From Micavibrio sp. (lineage in GTDB: Bacteria; Pseudomonadota; Alphaproteobacteria; Micavibrionales; UBA9664), in contig PALX01000005.1 of NCBI GenBank assembly GCA_002710775.1, forward strand, positions 43,249 to 77,603: 34,355 nucleotides of DNA, in the 5' to 3' direction. The translations under genes and the position numbers were made by a program. The notes under the pieces were generated by a model. It was not told the origin of the DNA. It made no database searches and was given only the letters and a program-made list of their open reading frames with translations. This document shows, piece by piece, positions 7,898 through 16,538 of this stretch. How positions within the stretch are numbered: the stretch's first letter is position 1; each line of letters starts with the position of its first letter.

Positions 7898-9580
7898 TTA
7901 TGCTTCATCTTCAGGATAGATGACTTTGGCTACTTTTGTGCCGGGGAATAGCTCAACTATTTTTGTCACGTTTTCATGCGCTTTGACCATTTCGAGATCA
8001 GCCGCCTGCGCCGCACGTTTTTGATCGGCAAGGCTTGGGAGACCTTCATCCGTAGACGGGCTGACCATAAAGACATTGCCCGTATGGTCTTTTAGCGCTT
8101 TGGATAGGCGTTTTGTGATATCACCGCGCGCGCCATCCTTTAGGCGGATCTCGATAAAGCCTTTTGAGAATTTTACCGGATGTGCGTATTCATATAGCTC
8201 ATTGGCCAGCAAGATTTCACGGGGTGTAAGGTAGTCATATAAGCTTTCCATGGAGTCAAAACGATCTATGCCATCATTTGTTCCATTCGGCGACGTGCTT
8301 TCCTGTGGTGCCGGTTTTTGCGCCACCGCCGCGCCGCTACCTGCAACACTCATTAAAGTACGGCCTTCGCCTTCATCTTTGTTTACACTTTGTTGGCCGG
8401 CAATGTTCACATCGCTGATCTCACCGCTTTGTATCTTTTTAATCAGATCAAGCGGGTCAGGCATTTCATTGGCATAGATAAGACGAATGAGCACCATCTC
8501 AGCGGCTTTAATAGCGTTTGGTGCGCTTTGCACTTCATGTAAGCCTTTCATCAGGATTTGCCATGCACGGTTCAGCCCTGGCATAGAAAGCTGATAGGCG
8601 AGTGACTCGGCGCGCTCTTGCTGGCCATGCGGAATGTTGGTTCCTTCGGCATTGCCTTTTAAGATGCGGATTTTTGTAAAGCTATGGGTGAGTTCCAGAA
8701 GGTCTTCGATCACTTGTGCGGGGTCTGCGCCTTCCGCATATAGCGTTTCCAAAATGGATAGTGCCTGTTTAGTCTTGCCTGTCATGGCGGATTCGAACAA
8801 ATCGACAAGTCTTGTGCCATCGGTCAGGCCGAGCATGTTCTTAACGGTTTCAGCCTCGACCTTACCGTCCCCAAGGGCGATTGCTTGGTCGAGAAGACTT
8901 AAGCCGTCACGAACAGAACCATCAGCGGCTTGTGAAATCATTGTAATAGCGGCTTCGTCATATTCTGACCCCTCTTTCGAACAAATCTTTTTGAAGTGCT
9001 TCTCGAGTTCGGATAGTTCAATGCGGCGTAGATCAAATCGTTGACAGCGGGAGAGAACGGTAACAGGTACTTTACGAATTTCAGTTGTCGCGAAAATGAA
9101 TTTTACATGAGAGGGTGGCTCTTCCAATGTCTTCAAAAGCGCATTGAATGCGTTTTTAGAGAGCATGTGCACCTCGTCAATAATGTATATTTTATAACGC
9201 GCTGATGACGGGGCATAGCGTACGCCATCGATCAGTTCGCGGACATCATCTACCCCTGTATGAGAGGCGGCATCCATTTCGATGACATCTGGGTGACGGC
9301 CTTCGGAAATTGCCTGACATGTTTCGCAATCATCCGTATTCCCCGTTGTTGGGCCGGCTTTGCCATCCGCGCCTGTATAATTTAGAGCCTTAGCAATAAT
9401 ACGCGCTGTTGTTGTCTTACCGACACCGCGAATACCAGTGAGCATGAAAGCATGCGCAATACGCCCTGTTTCAATCGCATTTTTGAGTGTTTGAACGAGG
9501 GGGGCCTGGCCGATAAGGTCGTCAAAATTCTGCGGACGATATTTTCGGGCTAAAACCTGATATTCTTTTTCTGTGCTCAT
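7898..9580 (-). CDS. dnaX: DNA polymerase III subunit gamma/tau
   Basis: Clamp-loader ATPase of the replicative polymerase. Features: ARKYRPQNFDDLIGQ at the N-terminus, Walker A GIRGVGKT (49-56), Walker B IIDEVHML (133-140), FIFATTEIRKVPVTVLSRCQRF with the SRC sensor motif (~175), and a proline/serine-rich linker before the C-terminal domain. Only CETC (85-88) of the usual four-cysteine zinc site is obvious; ALNY replaces the upstream ALNC, which I recall from other alphaproteobacterial DnaX proteins. Length 560 is within the family range. No A-rich slippery site for making the short gamma form was noticed. The gene stands alone between two plus-strand genes. Confidence 0.96.
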   Translation of the reverse strand: MSTEKEYQVLARKYRPQNFDDLIGQAPLVQTLKNAIETGRIAHAFMLTGIRGVGKTTTARIIAKALNYTGADGKAGPTTGNTDDCETCQAISEGRHPDVIEMDAASHTGVDDVRELIDGVRYAPSSARYKIYIIDEVHMLSKNAFNALLKTLEEPPSHVKFIFATTEIRKVPVTVLSRCQRFDLRRIELSELEKHFKKICSKEGSEYDEAAITMISQAADGSVRDGLSLLDQAIALGDGKVEAETVKNMLGLTDGTRLVDLFESAMTGKTKQALSILETLYAEGADPAQVIEDLLELTHSFTKIRILKGNAEGTNIPHGQQERAESLAYQLSMPGLNRAWQILMKGLHEVQSAPNAIKAAEMVLIRLIYANEMPDPLDLIKKIQSGEISDVNIAGQQSVNKDEGEGRTLMSVAGSGAAVAQKPAPQESTSPNGTNDGIDRFDSMESLYDYLTPREILLANELYEYAHPVKFSKGFIEIRLKDGARGDITKRLSKALKDHTGNVFMVSPSTDEGLPSLADQKRAAQAADLEMVKAHENVTKIVELFPGTKVAKVIYPEDEA

Positions 9581-9686
9581 ATATAATTTGTAGCGCGGAG
9601 GCCTGATATTTGCAAAGCTTAACTTTACGCTGTCACCTGTTTTGTTTATAAATGCACCACACTTAAAATTTTAAGGAAAATAAAGC

Positions 9687-10652
9687 ATGTATGATGTTAC
9701 AGCCGTTTGCCGCGCCTATGTTGATTTGATTGTGCCTGTGAGCTTTGAGGAGCTGAAAGAGCTCGGACTTATTCCCGGACAGGACCAGTTAGTCTCGAAA
9801 GAGGAAATTTCCCGCCTGACAACGAAGTTTTTGGACCGCGCTGAAATCTGGCCGGGTGGGCCGGGCGCTAATACGGTCAGCGGTGTGCGTGCTTTATCGG
9901 GCAAAGGGGCTTTTATTGGTAAAATATCTGATGACCAAATGGGGAAAATATTCAAAAAAGACATGGATGAACGCGATATAGATTTTGATACCGAAGTTCT
10001 GCCCAATGATGTGACGGCAAGCTGTGTCATCTTTGTTGCGCCCAGCGGGGATCGTACTATTTTGTACAATCCTGCTATTGCCGATAAGGTCACGATGGCG
10101 GATTTAGAGACAAATAAGGCTGTATTGGAAACAAGTAAAATTTTGTTTCTAGGCTGGCTGAACCGCGAGACGAAATGCGCAGATGTCATTAAGCGCATCT
10201 ATGAATTAACGCCCAATGCTAAATATGTTGCTTCTTTGCAAAGTTATGGAGCACGAGAGAATGATGAGTTTGATGCTATTTCAAAAGCGGATATTTTGCT
10301 GGGTAATGAAAATGAGTATGGCTTGTATATTATGGATTTAAAGCTCGATGATATTGCTGAACTCTCACTGGCAATGCCTGAAAAAACGTTTGTTTGTACG
10401 AAAGGCAAGCACGGCGCATCTGTGTATCAAAAGGGCATATGTATTGATATTGCGGCGGCGTCTTGTGATAAAGTCATTGATGCGACAGGTGGCGGTGATG
10501 CATGGGCGGCAGGATTTTTATATGGGATGGCTAAAGACATGCCGATTGAAAAATGCGGGGCGCTGGGCGCGCTCTGCGCGGCGGAGATTATTCAGCACAA
10601 TGGTGCAAGGCCGCAAGGCTCATGGACACATTTGCTAGAGCAGGTGAAATAG
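9687..10652 (+). CDS. PfkB-family carbohydrate/nucleoside kinase (adenosine-kinase-like)
   Basis: 321 residues. The N-terminal PfkB signature is seen as WPGGPGANTVSGVRALSGKGAFIGKISDDQMG and the C-terminal one as IDATGGGDAWAAGFLYG, in which the Asp of GGGD is the catalytic base; GAGD is the more usual form. The spacing and the phrase CVIFVAPSGDRTILYNPA resemble adenosine kinase and related sugar kinases in alphaproteobacteria. Substrate assignment is uncertain. Start ATG at 9687 has AAGGA upstream (within ttaaggaaaataaagc). The N-terminus is slightly unusual, with YDVTAVCRAYVDL where many relatives have YDVxGIGNAxVD. Confidence 0.85.
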   Translation: MYDVTAVCRAYVDLIVPVSFEELKELGLIPGQDQLVSKEEISRLTTKFLDRAEIWPGGPGANTVSGVRALSGKGAFIGKISDDQMGKIFKKDMDERDIDFDTEVLPNDVTASCVIFVAPSGDRTILYNPAIADKVTMADLETNKAVLETSKILFLGWLNRETKCADVIKRIYELTPNAKYVASLQSYGARENDEFDAISKADILLGNENEYGLYIMDLKLDDIAELSLAMPEKTFVCTKGKHGASVYQKGICIDIAAASCDKVIDATGGGDAWAAGFLYGMAKDMPIEKCGALGALCAAEIIQHNGARPQGSWTHLLEQVK

Positions 10653-10700
10653 AGTAAATTATTGGGATAGACGAGACGCATTAAATTGCGTATAAAATGT

Positions 10701-10729
10701 TTGACAGGATGTGGCTTTTACCGTAATGT
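10701..10729 (+). promoter_or_regulatory. Likely promoter of rpmH
   Basis: TTGACA at 10701-10706, a 17-base spacer, then TAATGT (10724-10729), a weak -10. It lies ~70 bases upstream of rpmH in a 142-base gap and is the best promoter-like match there. A perfect 6-bp inverted repeat, TTTGAG-cacgc-CTCAAA (10744-10760), falls in the predicted leader. Confidence 0.4.
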
Positions 10730-10794
10730 GCGCTTCTTGAAGATTTGAGCACGCCTCAAACATATAGAATTTATAGTATTTTGGAGTTTTAGAT

Positions 10795-10932
10795 ATGGCA
10801 AAACGTACTTTTCAACCATCAAACCTTGTTCGCAAGCGTCGTCACGGTTTCCGTTCTCGTATGGCTACAGTTGGTGGCCGTAAAGTTATTGCTGCTCGCC
10901 GTGCCAAAGGCCGTAAGCGTTTGAGCGCATAA
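10795..10932 (+). CDS. rpmH: Ribosomal protein bL34
   Basis: 45 residues, beginning [20 protein letters not shown] and ending [10 protein letters not shown], a full match to the highly conserved basic protein bL34 of the large ribosomal subunit. Start chosen from GGAG at 10783-10786, eight bases before the ATG. The gene heads the usual rpmH-rnpA-yidD-yidC block. It is separated from rnpA by an intrinsic terminator, so rpmH can be made in excess over rnpA. Confidence 0.98.
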   Translation: MAKRTFQPSNLVRKRRHGFRSRMATVGGRKVIAARRAKGRKRLSA

Positions 10933-10966
10933 TCGAGACATCTTAATTTTTAAAAAAGTTAATCAA

Positions 10967-11002
10967 GACTGCGCTCCTTCCATAGAAGCGCGGTCTTTTT
11001 TT
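10967..11002 (+). terminator. Intrinsic terminator/attenuator between rpmH and rnpA
   Basis: Stem GACTGCGCT (10967-10975) pairs with AGCGCGGTC (10987-10995), nine pairs with one G-U, followed by seven T (10996-11002). No separate promoter is obvious before rnpA, so partial read-through probably feeds rnpA-yidD-yidC. Confidence 0.85.
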
Positions 11003-11031
11003 GTGTTTAAAGGAAAAGCAAAGAACTATTC

Positions 11032-11409
11032 ATGAAGGCGACAAAAGACATTTTGAAAACGTTGGAGACGATCAAAAAACGTGCTCATTTCGTTGCCATG
11101 AACACAGGCGGTAAGAAATGGGTGGCGGAGAGCCTTATACTGCAAGCTATGCCATCTGATACGCTTACTCCTGAAAGCGGCAAGATAGAAATTGGTTTCA
11201 CGGTTACAAAGAAAGTTGGCAATGCCGTTATTCGTAACCGTATCAAGAGACGTCTGCGCGCTGTGGCGGCTGAAATCATAGCGCCTAAAGCTAAGAAGGG
11301 GTATCGCTATAATGTCATAGGTCGCTTGCCTGCCTTAACAGCGGATGCCGAAAAATTACGCAGTGATTTGAGATGGTGTCTGAAACGATTGGATCAATTA
11401 GACACGTAG
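11032..11409 (+). CDS. rnpA: Ribonuclease P protein component
   Basis: 125 residues. It binds RNase P RNA and aids 5' maturation of tRNAs. The signature VGNAVIRNRIKRRLRAV (~61-77, the RNR basic motif) is clear, preceded by GKIEIGFTVTKKVG. The N-terminus is basic and lacks the canonical RL.....F start found in many relatives but contains KKRAHFVAMNTGGKKW, consistent with alphaproteobacterial RnpA. It lies downstream of the rpmH terminator and 52 bases before yidD. Confidence 0.95.
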   Translation: MKATKDILKTLETIKKRAHFVAMNTGGKKWVAESLILQAMPSDTLTPESGKIEIGFTVTKKVGNAVIRNRIKRRLRAVAAEIIAPKAKKGYRYNVIGRLPALTADAEKLRSDLRWCLKRLDQLDT

Positions 11410-11461
11410 GGAAAGATATTTCCTGCTTGATTAGTGTGGCTTTTCATTTAAAGTCAGACCC

Positions 11462-11743
11462 ATGCGAAAAATAGCGCAAATACCTATTATCCTCTATCGC
11501 CGTTTGTTTTTTCTGCGGTACTTCTTCTCAGTCCAGCATGGTGGTCCTTGTTGTCGGTACTATCCGACATGCTCGTCTTACATGAGCCAGGCTATCGATC
11601 AACATGGTGTCTTGAAGGGCGGATATTTAGGTGTTAAAAGACTAGCGCGGTGTCACCCGTGGTCCAAGCATATTGGCCATGACCCTGTGCCAGAAAAATT
11701 TGAATGGTTAACCAAGAAAAACAAAGAACAAACACATGCTTAA
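11462..11743 (+). CDS. yidD: YidD membrane protein insertion efficiency factor
   Basis: 93 residues. The conserved core [20 protein letters not shown] and [14 protein letters not shown] with several cysteines define the YidD family; the first ~25 residues ([16 protein letters not shown]) form the amphipathic membrane-associated helix. YidD assists insertion of membrane proteins by YidC. The last eight bases (ATGCTTAA) overlap the start of yidC, so translation is likely coupled. Confidence 0.96.
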   Translation: MRKIAQIPIILYRRLFFLRYFFSVQHGGPCCRYYPTCSSYMSQAIDQHGVLKGGYLGVKRLARCHPWSKHIGHDPVPEKFEWLTKKNKEQTHA

Positions 11744-13643
11744 TAATAATTTCGGTAATCTCGACCCCAATCAGCAGAACAACGATAAGAAAAACCTCGT
11801 GATCTTCATGATCATTGTTTTTGCGCTTTTCGCTGTTTACGACCTTTTCGTGAAGCAGCCCTATGTTGATGCGATGAAAGCCAAACAGGCACAGGAAGCG
11901 GAGGCTAACCCGCAACCGACTATCACAAAAGAAACTGCGCAGGATAAGGTATTAACCCGTGAACAGGCGCTGGGTTTAAGTCCGCGTGTTAAGATCGAAA
12001 GTGATAAGGTCGCAGGCTCGATTTCTTTGCGCGGTGGCCGTATTGATGATCTGAAACTTCATGGCTATTACGAAACGATTGAAAAAGAAGAAGATGTTCA
12101 TCTTTTGATGCCTAAAGAAACAAGCGAAGCGCAATATGGTGAGTTTGGCTGGGTCAGTGTCGATCCGACTGTTAAGTTGCCGAATACGCAGACATTATGG
12201 CAGGTGCAGGGTAACCGCACGCTGACACCGCAGACACCTGTGACATTGATGTGGAATAACGGGCAGGGACTGACATTCAAGCGCGTTATTTCTTTGGATG
12301 AGCATTACATGTTTGCTGTTAAGCAAAGTGTAATCAATAATAGCGGTAAAGATGTCACGCTATACCCATTCAGCGTTGTTGCGCAAAAAGGCGAGCGTAT
12401 TGATGGCCGTAAGCTCTTTATTCTGCATAACGGCCCGATTGGCTTCATGGACGGAGAGTTGGAAGAAGTTGATTACAAAGAAGCCCGCAAAAAACGTATG
12501 ATTGAGAAGACCAGTGAAGAGGGTGGCTGGATTGGTATTACACAAAAATACTGGTTTACAGGTCTTGTCCCTGCACAAGAGGGTAATTCTAAATTCCGCT
12601 TTATTGCACAACCATCACCGAATGGGGTAGTGAATTATCAAACGGATGTGATGGGGCCTCAGGTTACAATCATGCCAAAGGGAACATCGGAATATACATC
12701 GCATTTATTTGCTGGCCCGAAACTTGTACGTTTGCTTGATCAGTATGAAGAAACACTGAATGTGCCGCATTTTGATCTCGTGGTGGATTTCGGCATGTTT
12801 TACTTCCTGACGAAGCCGTTCTTCTATGCGCTGACATGGATATCGCATACGATTGGCTCATTCGCGATTGGCTTGCTGATTTTTACTGTTTTACTTCGTT
12901 TGCTTGTTTTCCCTCTCGCACAAAAGTCTTACCGTTCATTCGCTAAAATGCGTGTGATCGCACCGAAGATGAAAGAGCTTCAGGATAAGTACAAAGATGA
13001 CCGTGAGGGTATGCAAAAAGCACTATTCGAGCTGTACAAGAAAGAGGATGTTAATCCGGCGGCAGGGTGTTTGCCGATGCTGATCCAGATTCCTATTTTC
13101 TTCGCGCTGTATAAAGTGCTGTATTTGACGATTGAAATGCGTCATACGCCCTTCTTTGGCTGGGTACAAGATATGGCGGCGCCAGATCATACAACGATCT
13201 TTAATTTATTTGGTTTGATCCCATGGGATCCGCCAAGCTTCCTGATGATTGGCGCATGGCCTTGCTTGATGTTGGTGACATTGTTGATCCAGCAACGCTT
13301 ATCGCCGCCGCCAACAGACGCGATTCAAAAACAGGTGATGCTAACCATGCCATTTGTGATGACGTTTATTCTGTCTAAATTTCCTGTCGGTCTGGTGATT
13401 TACTGGACGTGGTCGAACTGTTTGTCGGTTATTCAGCAATCTGTGCTGATGAAGTCGATGGGCGTGGAGATACATCTGTTCTCTTTCATGAAATCTAAAA
13501 AAGAAAAAGAAACAGATGAGATTTTGGAGCATGCGCCGCAAACATTTGAAACGCTCGAACATGAAGTCGAAGAGCAATTCGATGATGAGGATGAAGCGCC
13601 CAAAGACATTACACCGCCTAAGCGCAAACGTAAGAAAAAGTAA
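11736..13643 (+). CDS. yidC: YidC membrane protein insertase
   Basis: 635 residues. One N-terminal membrane helix (~22-40, [18 protein letters not shown]), a large periplasmic domain (~60-345), then the conserved five-helix insertase core: [22 protein letters not shown], the cytoplasmic coiled region ([17 protein letters not shown]), and [23 protein letters not shown] (~440). The protein ends with an acidic stretch and a strongly basic tail (KRKRKKK), as in alphaproteobacterial YidC, a likely ribosome contact. It inserts proteins into the inner membrane with or without SecYEG. It overlaps yidD by eight bases. Confidence 0.97.
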   Translation: MLNNNFGNLDPNQQNNDKKNLVIFMIIVFALFAVYDLFVKQPYVDAMKAKQAQEAEANPQPTITKETAQDKVLTREQALGLSPRVKIESDKVAGSISLRGGRIDDLKLHGYYETIEKEEDVHLLMPKETSEAQYGEFGWVSVDPTVKLPNTQTLWQVQGNRTLTPQTPVTLMWNNGQGLTFKRVISLDEHYMFAVKQSVINNSGKDVTLYPFSVVAQKGERIDGRKLFILHNGPIGFMDGELEEVDYKEARKKRMIEKTSEEGGWIGITQKYWFTGLVPAQEGNSKFRFIAQPSPNGVVNYQTDVMGPQVTIMPKGTSEYTSHLFAGPKLVRLLDQYEETLNVPHFDLVVDFGMFYFLTKPFFYALTWISHTIGSFAIGLLIFTVLLRLLVFPLAQKSYRSFAKMRVIAPKMKELQDKYKDDREGMQKALFELYKKEDVNPAAGCLPMLIQIPIFFALYKVLYLTIEMRHTPFFGWVQDMAAPDHTTIFNLFGLIPWDPPSFLMIGAWPCLMLVTLLIQQRLSPPPTDAIQKQVMLTMPFVMTFILSKFPVGLVIYWTWSNCLSVIQQSVLMKSMGVEIHLFSFMKSKKEKETDEILEHAPQTFETLEHEVEEQFDDEDEAPKDITPPKRKRKKK

Positions 13644-13652
13644 GGTTCTTGA

Positions 13653-13688
13653 GAAGCCCTTGGAGACAACTCTGAGGGCTTCTTTTTT
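13653..13688 (+). terminator. Intrinsic terminator after yidC
   Basis: GAAGCCCT (13653-13660) pairs perfectly with AGGGCTTC (13675-13682), followed by a run of T. It closes the rpmH-rnpA-yidD-yidC unit. Confidence 0.88.
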
Positions 13689-13742
13689 ACTTCATCTGCT
13701 CTATATCTTTTTCATCCTCACTTGAAAATAAGGAATGAAACG

Positions 13743-14435
13743 ATGATGAAGCTCGTCAAATATGATGATTTAGGGCGTAACCAGTTCTCGTGGCTCGATG
13801 CACGTCACCATTTTAGCTTTGGCCAGTATCATGACTCTAAGCGCATGGGTTTTGCCAATTTGCGCGTGGTGAATGATGACATTGTGAAAGCTCATTCGGG
13901 ATTTGATACGCATCCGCACCGTGATATGGAGATCATCACCTATGTACGTCAGGGCGCCATTACGCACCGTGACAGTATGGGCAATGAAGGACGAACAGAA
14001 GCCGGTGACGTGCAAGTGATGTCGGCAGGATCGGGTGTTTATCACTCTGAGCATAATGAAGAAGATATCGACACTAATTTGTATCAAATATGGATATTGC
14101 CGAATGAAGCCCGTGTAAAACCGCGCTGGGATGCCAAAAAGTTTCCTAAAGAGGAAGGCCAGACAGAATTATCCTTGCTGGTTTCTGGTGACGAAGCGGA
14201 TGATGCGTTGTTTATTCATGCAGATGCGAAAATCTATGGTGGTCAGTTCGCCAAAGGCTTAACTGTTAGTCATATAGGCGTTGGTACATCCTATGTCCTT
14301 GTGTCCCAAGGACAGATTAAAAGCGGCGATATTATCGCTCATAAGGGCGACGCGATAGAAGTCACTGATCAAAAAGAACTAAGCTTTGAAATGGTTGAGG
14401 ATAGCGAGATTCTCGTTATTGATTTAGAAGAGTAG
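13743..14435 (+). CDS. Pirin/YhhW-family cupin (quercetinase-like)
   Basis: 230 residues, two cupin halves. The metal ligands of the family are visible: His57 and His59 (DTHPHRDMEIITYV), His101 and Glu103 (VYHSEHNE). Bacterial members such as YhhW bind a divalent metal and some oxidise quercetin; the real substrate here is unknown. I use the ATG at 13743, because AAGGA (13730-13734) is correctly spaced, rather than an in-frame TTG at 13722. The gene follows the yidC terminator and is convergent with coaE, only three bases apart. Confidence 0.9.
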   Translation: MMKLVKYDDLGRNQFSWLDARHHFSFGQYHDSKRMGFANLRVVNDDIVKAHSGFDTHPHRDMEIITYVRQGAITHRDSMGNEGRTEAGDVQVMSAGSGVYHSEHNEEDIDTNLYQIWILPNEARVKPRWDAKKFPKEEGQTELSLLVSGDEADDALFIHADAKIYGGQFAKGLTVSHIGVGTSYVLVSQGQIKSGDIIAHKGDAIEVTDQKELSFEMVEDSEILVIDLEE

Positions 14436-14438
14436 ACC

Positions 14439-15047
14439 TTACAAAAGCTCGTTTAAGATAGCGCGCACTTGTTTGCGGGCCGAAGAAACACCAAGGGCTG
14501 TGTTGATAATATAATCAGCCTTTTTTCTTTTTTCGTAATCGCTCATTTGATTCTTCAATATTGTTTTGAAGCGCTCTTCCGTCATATTCGGGCGCTTGAG
14601 TACGCGTTTCTTTTGAATAGAGGCAGGCGCAGTGACGACAATTACAACATCGCACCTTGCTTCTGCGCCTGTTTCAAACAGCAAAGGGATATCAAGTAAT
14701 GCCGCAGGATATTTACGTTGCTGTGCTTCGGCTAGGAACAAATCCTGTCCGGCGCGAACAAGGGTATGAACAATTTGTTCAATTTTTTGTTTAAGCTGAG
14801 CATCCGTATAAATGAGGTCGCGTAATGTGGCACGGTCAATATAAGGGTTGCCAGTGGTTTTATCCTTTAGAACAGCTTTTTTTAAAATTCGGTCTTGCCT
14901 AAATATATCGACAGCGGCACCGCCTTCGTCATAGAGCATGTGCACATAGGCATCTGAATCGAAAATCGGAATACCTTGTTCTTCGAATAAATCCGCTGTT
15001 GTGGATTTTCCCATACCGATAGAGCCTGTTAAGCCAATCACCAGCAT
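14439..15047 (-). CDS. coaE: Dephospho-CoA kinase
   Basis: 202 residues. Catalyses the last step of coenzyme A synthesis. Walker A GLTGSIGMGKST (5-16), followed by FDSDAYVH, the LID-region DIPLLFETGAE and VVIVVTAPASIQKKRVLKRP, fit the family throughout. Its start overlaps the stop of ppsR by one base (TAATG), so translation is coupled. ppsR and coaE are neighbours in many alphaproteobacteria, often with maf and aroE between them; these two are absent here. Confidence 0.96.
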   Translation of the reverse strand: MLVIGLTGSIGMGKSTTADLFEEQGIPIFDSDAYVHMLYDEGGAAVDIFRQDRILKKAVLKDKTTGNPYIDRATLRDLIYTDAQLKQKIEQIVHTLVRAGQDLFLAEAQQRKYPAALLDIPLLFETGAEARCDVVIVVTAPASIQKKRVLKRPNMTEERFKTILKNQMSDYEKRKKADYIINTALGVSSARKQVRAILNELL

Positions 15048-15886
15048 TAATGAATCTCCAGTTCTGGTTTGTAGCGGCTCAGGAGCGTAATGATCTCTGC
15101 CGATGTCTCCTCCACTGAGCGGCGTGTCACATCAATCACGGGCCACCCATTGCGGGAGAAAAGCTTGCGTGCATTTCGTACTTCATCACTAATGGCGTCT
15201 TCATCGAGATATTTGTTATCTTTACTGAGCATATCCAGTTGCCCTTCAGGATTGCTAAGACGGCTTTTACGGATTTGCTGAAGTCGTTTAGGGCTTTCTG
15301 TCAGCCCGACATAAACAGGTCCTTCAATCGTGAAGACATCTTCAGGATACTGAACCTTTGGCACGAGTGGGATATTGGCAGCGCGAATGCCGCGATTGGC
15401 CAGATACATACAGGTGGGCGTTTTAGAGGTACGGGAAACGCCGACAAGAATCACATCGGCTTCTTCGAGGCCGTCCAGTACTTTTGCATCATCGTGGTCG
15501 AGTGCATATTCAACAGCATCAATGCGGTCAAAATATTGATCGTCTAATTTGTGCTGTAAGCCAGGCATACCCTTTGGTTCTTGTTCCAGATAATGCGATA
15601 GAGCTTTGATCATAGGGTCTAGTACCGCTGTGCAGGGGATTTTCATCTCACGGCATCGGTTTTTAAGCTTTTTTCGGAGTTTATTATCAACGAGGGTGAA
15701 AACAACAGGGCCGGGTTGTGCTTCGATTCCCTTGAGCACGAGGTCTAGCTGTTTTTCTGTCCGTATCATATTCCAGAATTTTTCTGTCGGATGCAAATCG
15801 TCAAACTGGACGAGACAAGCGCGGGTCAGACCATGCAATGTTGTACCTGTAGAGTCTGAAACAAGATGGATATAGAATTTTTGCAT
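15047..15886 (-). CDS. ppsR: Pyruvate, phosphate dikinase / PEP synthase regulatory protein (DUF299)
   Basis: 279 residues. Bifunctional kinase/phosphorylase that switches PPDK or PEP synthase off and on by threonine phosphorylation and pyrophosphorylation. It starts FYIHLVSDSTGTTLHGLTRA, the DSTGxT motif of the family, and has the P-loop GVSRTSKTPTCMYLANRG at ~148-165. Length is normal. It is the first gene of the ppsR-coaE pair. The target enzyme gene is not in the window. Confidence 0.94.
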   Translation of the reverse strand: MQKFYIHLVSDSTGTTLHGLTRACLVQFDDLHPTEKFWNMIRTEKQLDLVLKGIEAQPGPVVFTLVDNKLRKKLKNRCREMKIPCTAVLDPMIKALSHYLEQEPKGMPGLQHKLDDQYFDRIDAVEYALDHDDAKVLDGLEEADVILVGVSRTSKTPTCMYLANRGIRAANIPLVPKVQYPEDVFTIEGPVYVGLTESPKRLQQIRKSRLSNPEGQLDMLSKDNKYLDEDAISDEVRNARKLFSRNGWPVIDVTRRSVEETSAEIITLLSRYKPELEIH

Positions 15887-15947
15887 GAAAGTCTTGTTAT
15901 CCCCTTTTGCTCAAAGTGCTGTGTATGGCCATGAGCATGGATGCGTA

Positions 15948-16535
15948 TTAGCTTGGCACAATCATTAAGCCATAAGTTTCCGCGATTTTTCCCAATCCGC
16001 CCTTGATAGGCTCGCCAATCGCTTTGAATGACCAGCTATTCCCCATGCGCTCTAATGCACCAATTTTCACGGCTTGTTCACCAGCGAAATCTTCCGCCAG
16101 ATCAAAGCGCATAATCTCTTCTTTATTGTCTTCATCATAGATGCGGATATAGGCGTCTTTTACCTGAGAAAAATCCTGACCACGTTGTGCGCCTTCATAA
16201 ATGGAGGCGACAAATACAATGGAGGAAATCTCGTAATCCACTTTTGAAAGATCAATGAAGATAATTTCGTCATCACCTTCGCCGACACCCGTACGGTTGT
16301 CGCCTTTATGATGTACGCCATTAGCCTCGGAATCCGTATTGTTATAGAATACAAAGTCTTCATCTTCGCGCGTCAAGTCCATTGGGTTGAGTAGAAAGCA
16401 ACTAAGGTCGACGTCAATTTCTTGACCACCTTCATACATTTCAGGGCGCCAGCCAGCACCGACAATCACATTTTTAAGCTGAGGGCGGTCCGTTGTTAAA
16501 TCATAAATCTCATTTTTGGCGACATCATTTACCAT
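15948..16535 (-). CDS. TerD-family calcium-binding stress protein
   Basis: 195 residues. The TerD fold is recognised from VGAGWRPE, EIDVDLSCFLLN, EIIFIDLSKVDYEISSIVFVASIYEG, QVKDAYIRIYDEDNKEEI and the ending GNSWSFKAIG-GGLGKIAETYG. Family members bind Ca2+ through acidic loops and are linked to tellurite and general stress resistance; the acidic residues are kept here. It starts three bases after the antiporter stop, with AGGAG inside the end of that gene, so the two are a tight operon. No other ter genes (terB, terC, terZ) are in the window, so tellurite resistance should not be assumed. Confidence 0.9.
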   Translation of the reverse strand: MVNDVAKNEIYDLTTDRPQLKNVIVGAGWRPEMYEGGQEIDVDLSCFLLNPMDLTREDEDFVFYNNTDSEANGVHHKGDNRTGVGEGDDEIIFIDLSKVDYEISSIVFVASIYEGAQRGQDFSQVKDAYIRIYDEDNKEEIMRFDLAEDFAGEQAVKIGALERMGNSWSFKAIGEPIKGGLGKIAETYGLMIVPS

Positions 16536-16538
16536 GGT

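Noticed and set aside
7898-9580. Loss of DnaX zinc ligands as a novelty
   Set aside because: Only two of the four usual cysteines are obvious, but from memory other alphaproteobacterial DnaX proteins also vary here, so it is not clearly unusual.
14439-15886. Replication origin near ppsR-coaE
   Set aside because: In some alphaproteobacteria the origin lies near hemE and neighbouring genes, but hemE is absent and no cluster of DnaA boxes (TTATCCACA) was seen.
15948-16535. Tellurite-resistance operon
   Set aside because: Only one TerD-family gene is present, without terB, terC or terZ; the neighbour is a calcium antiporter.
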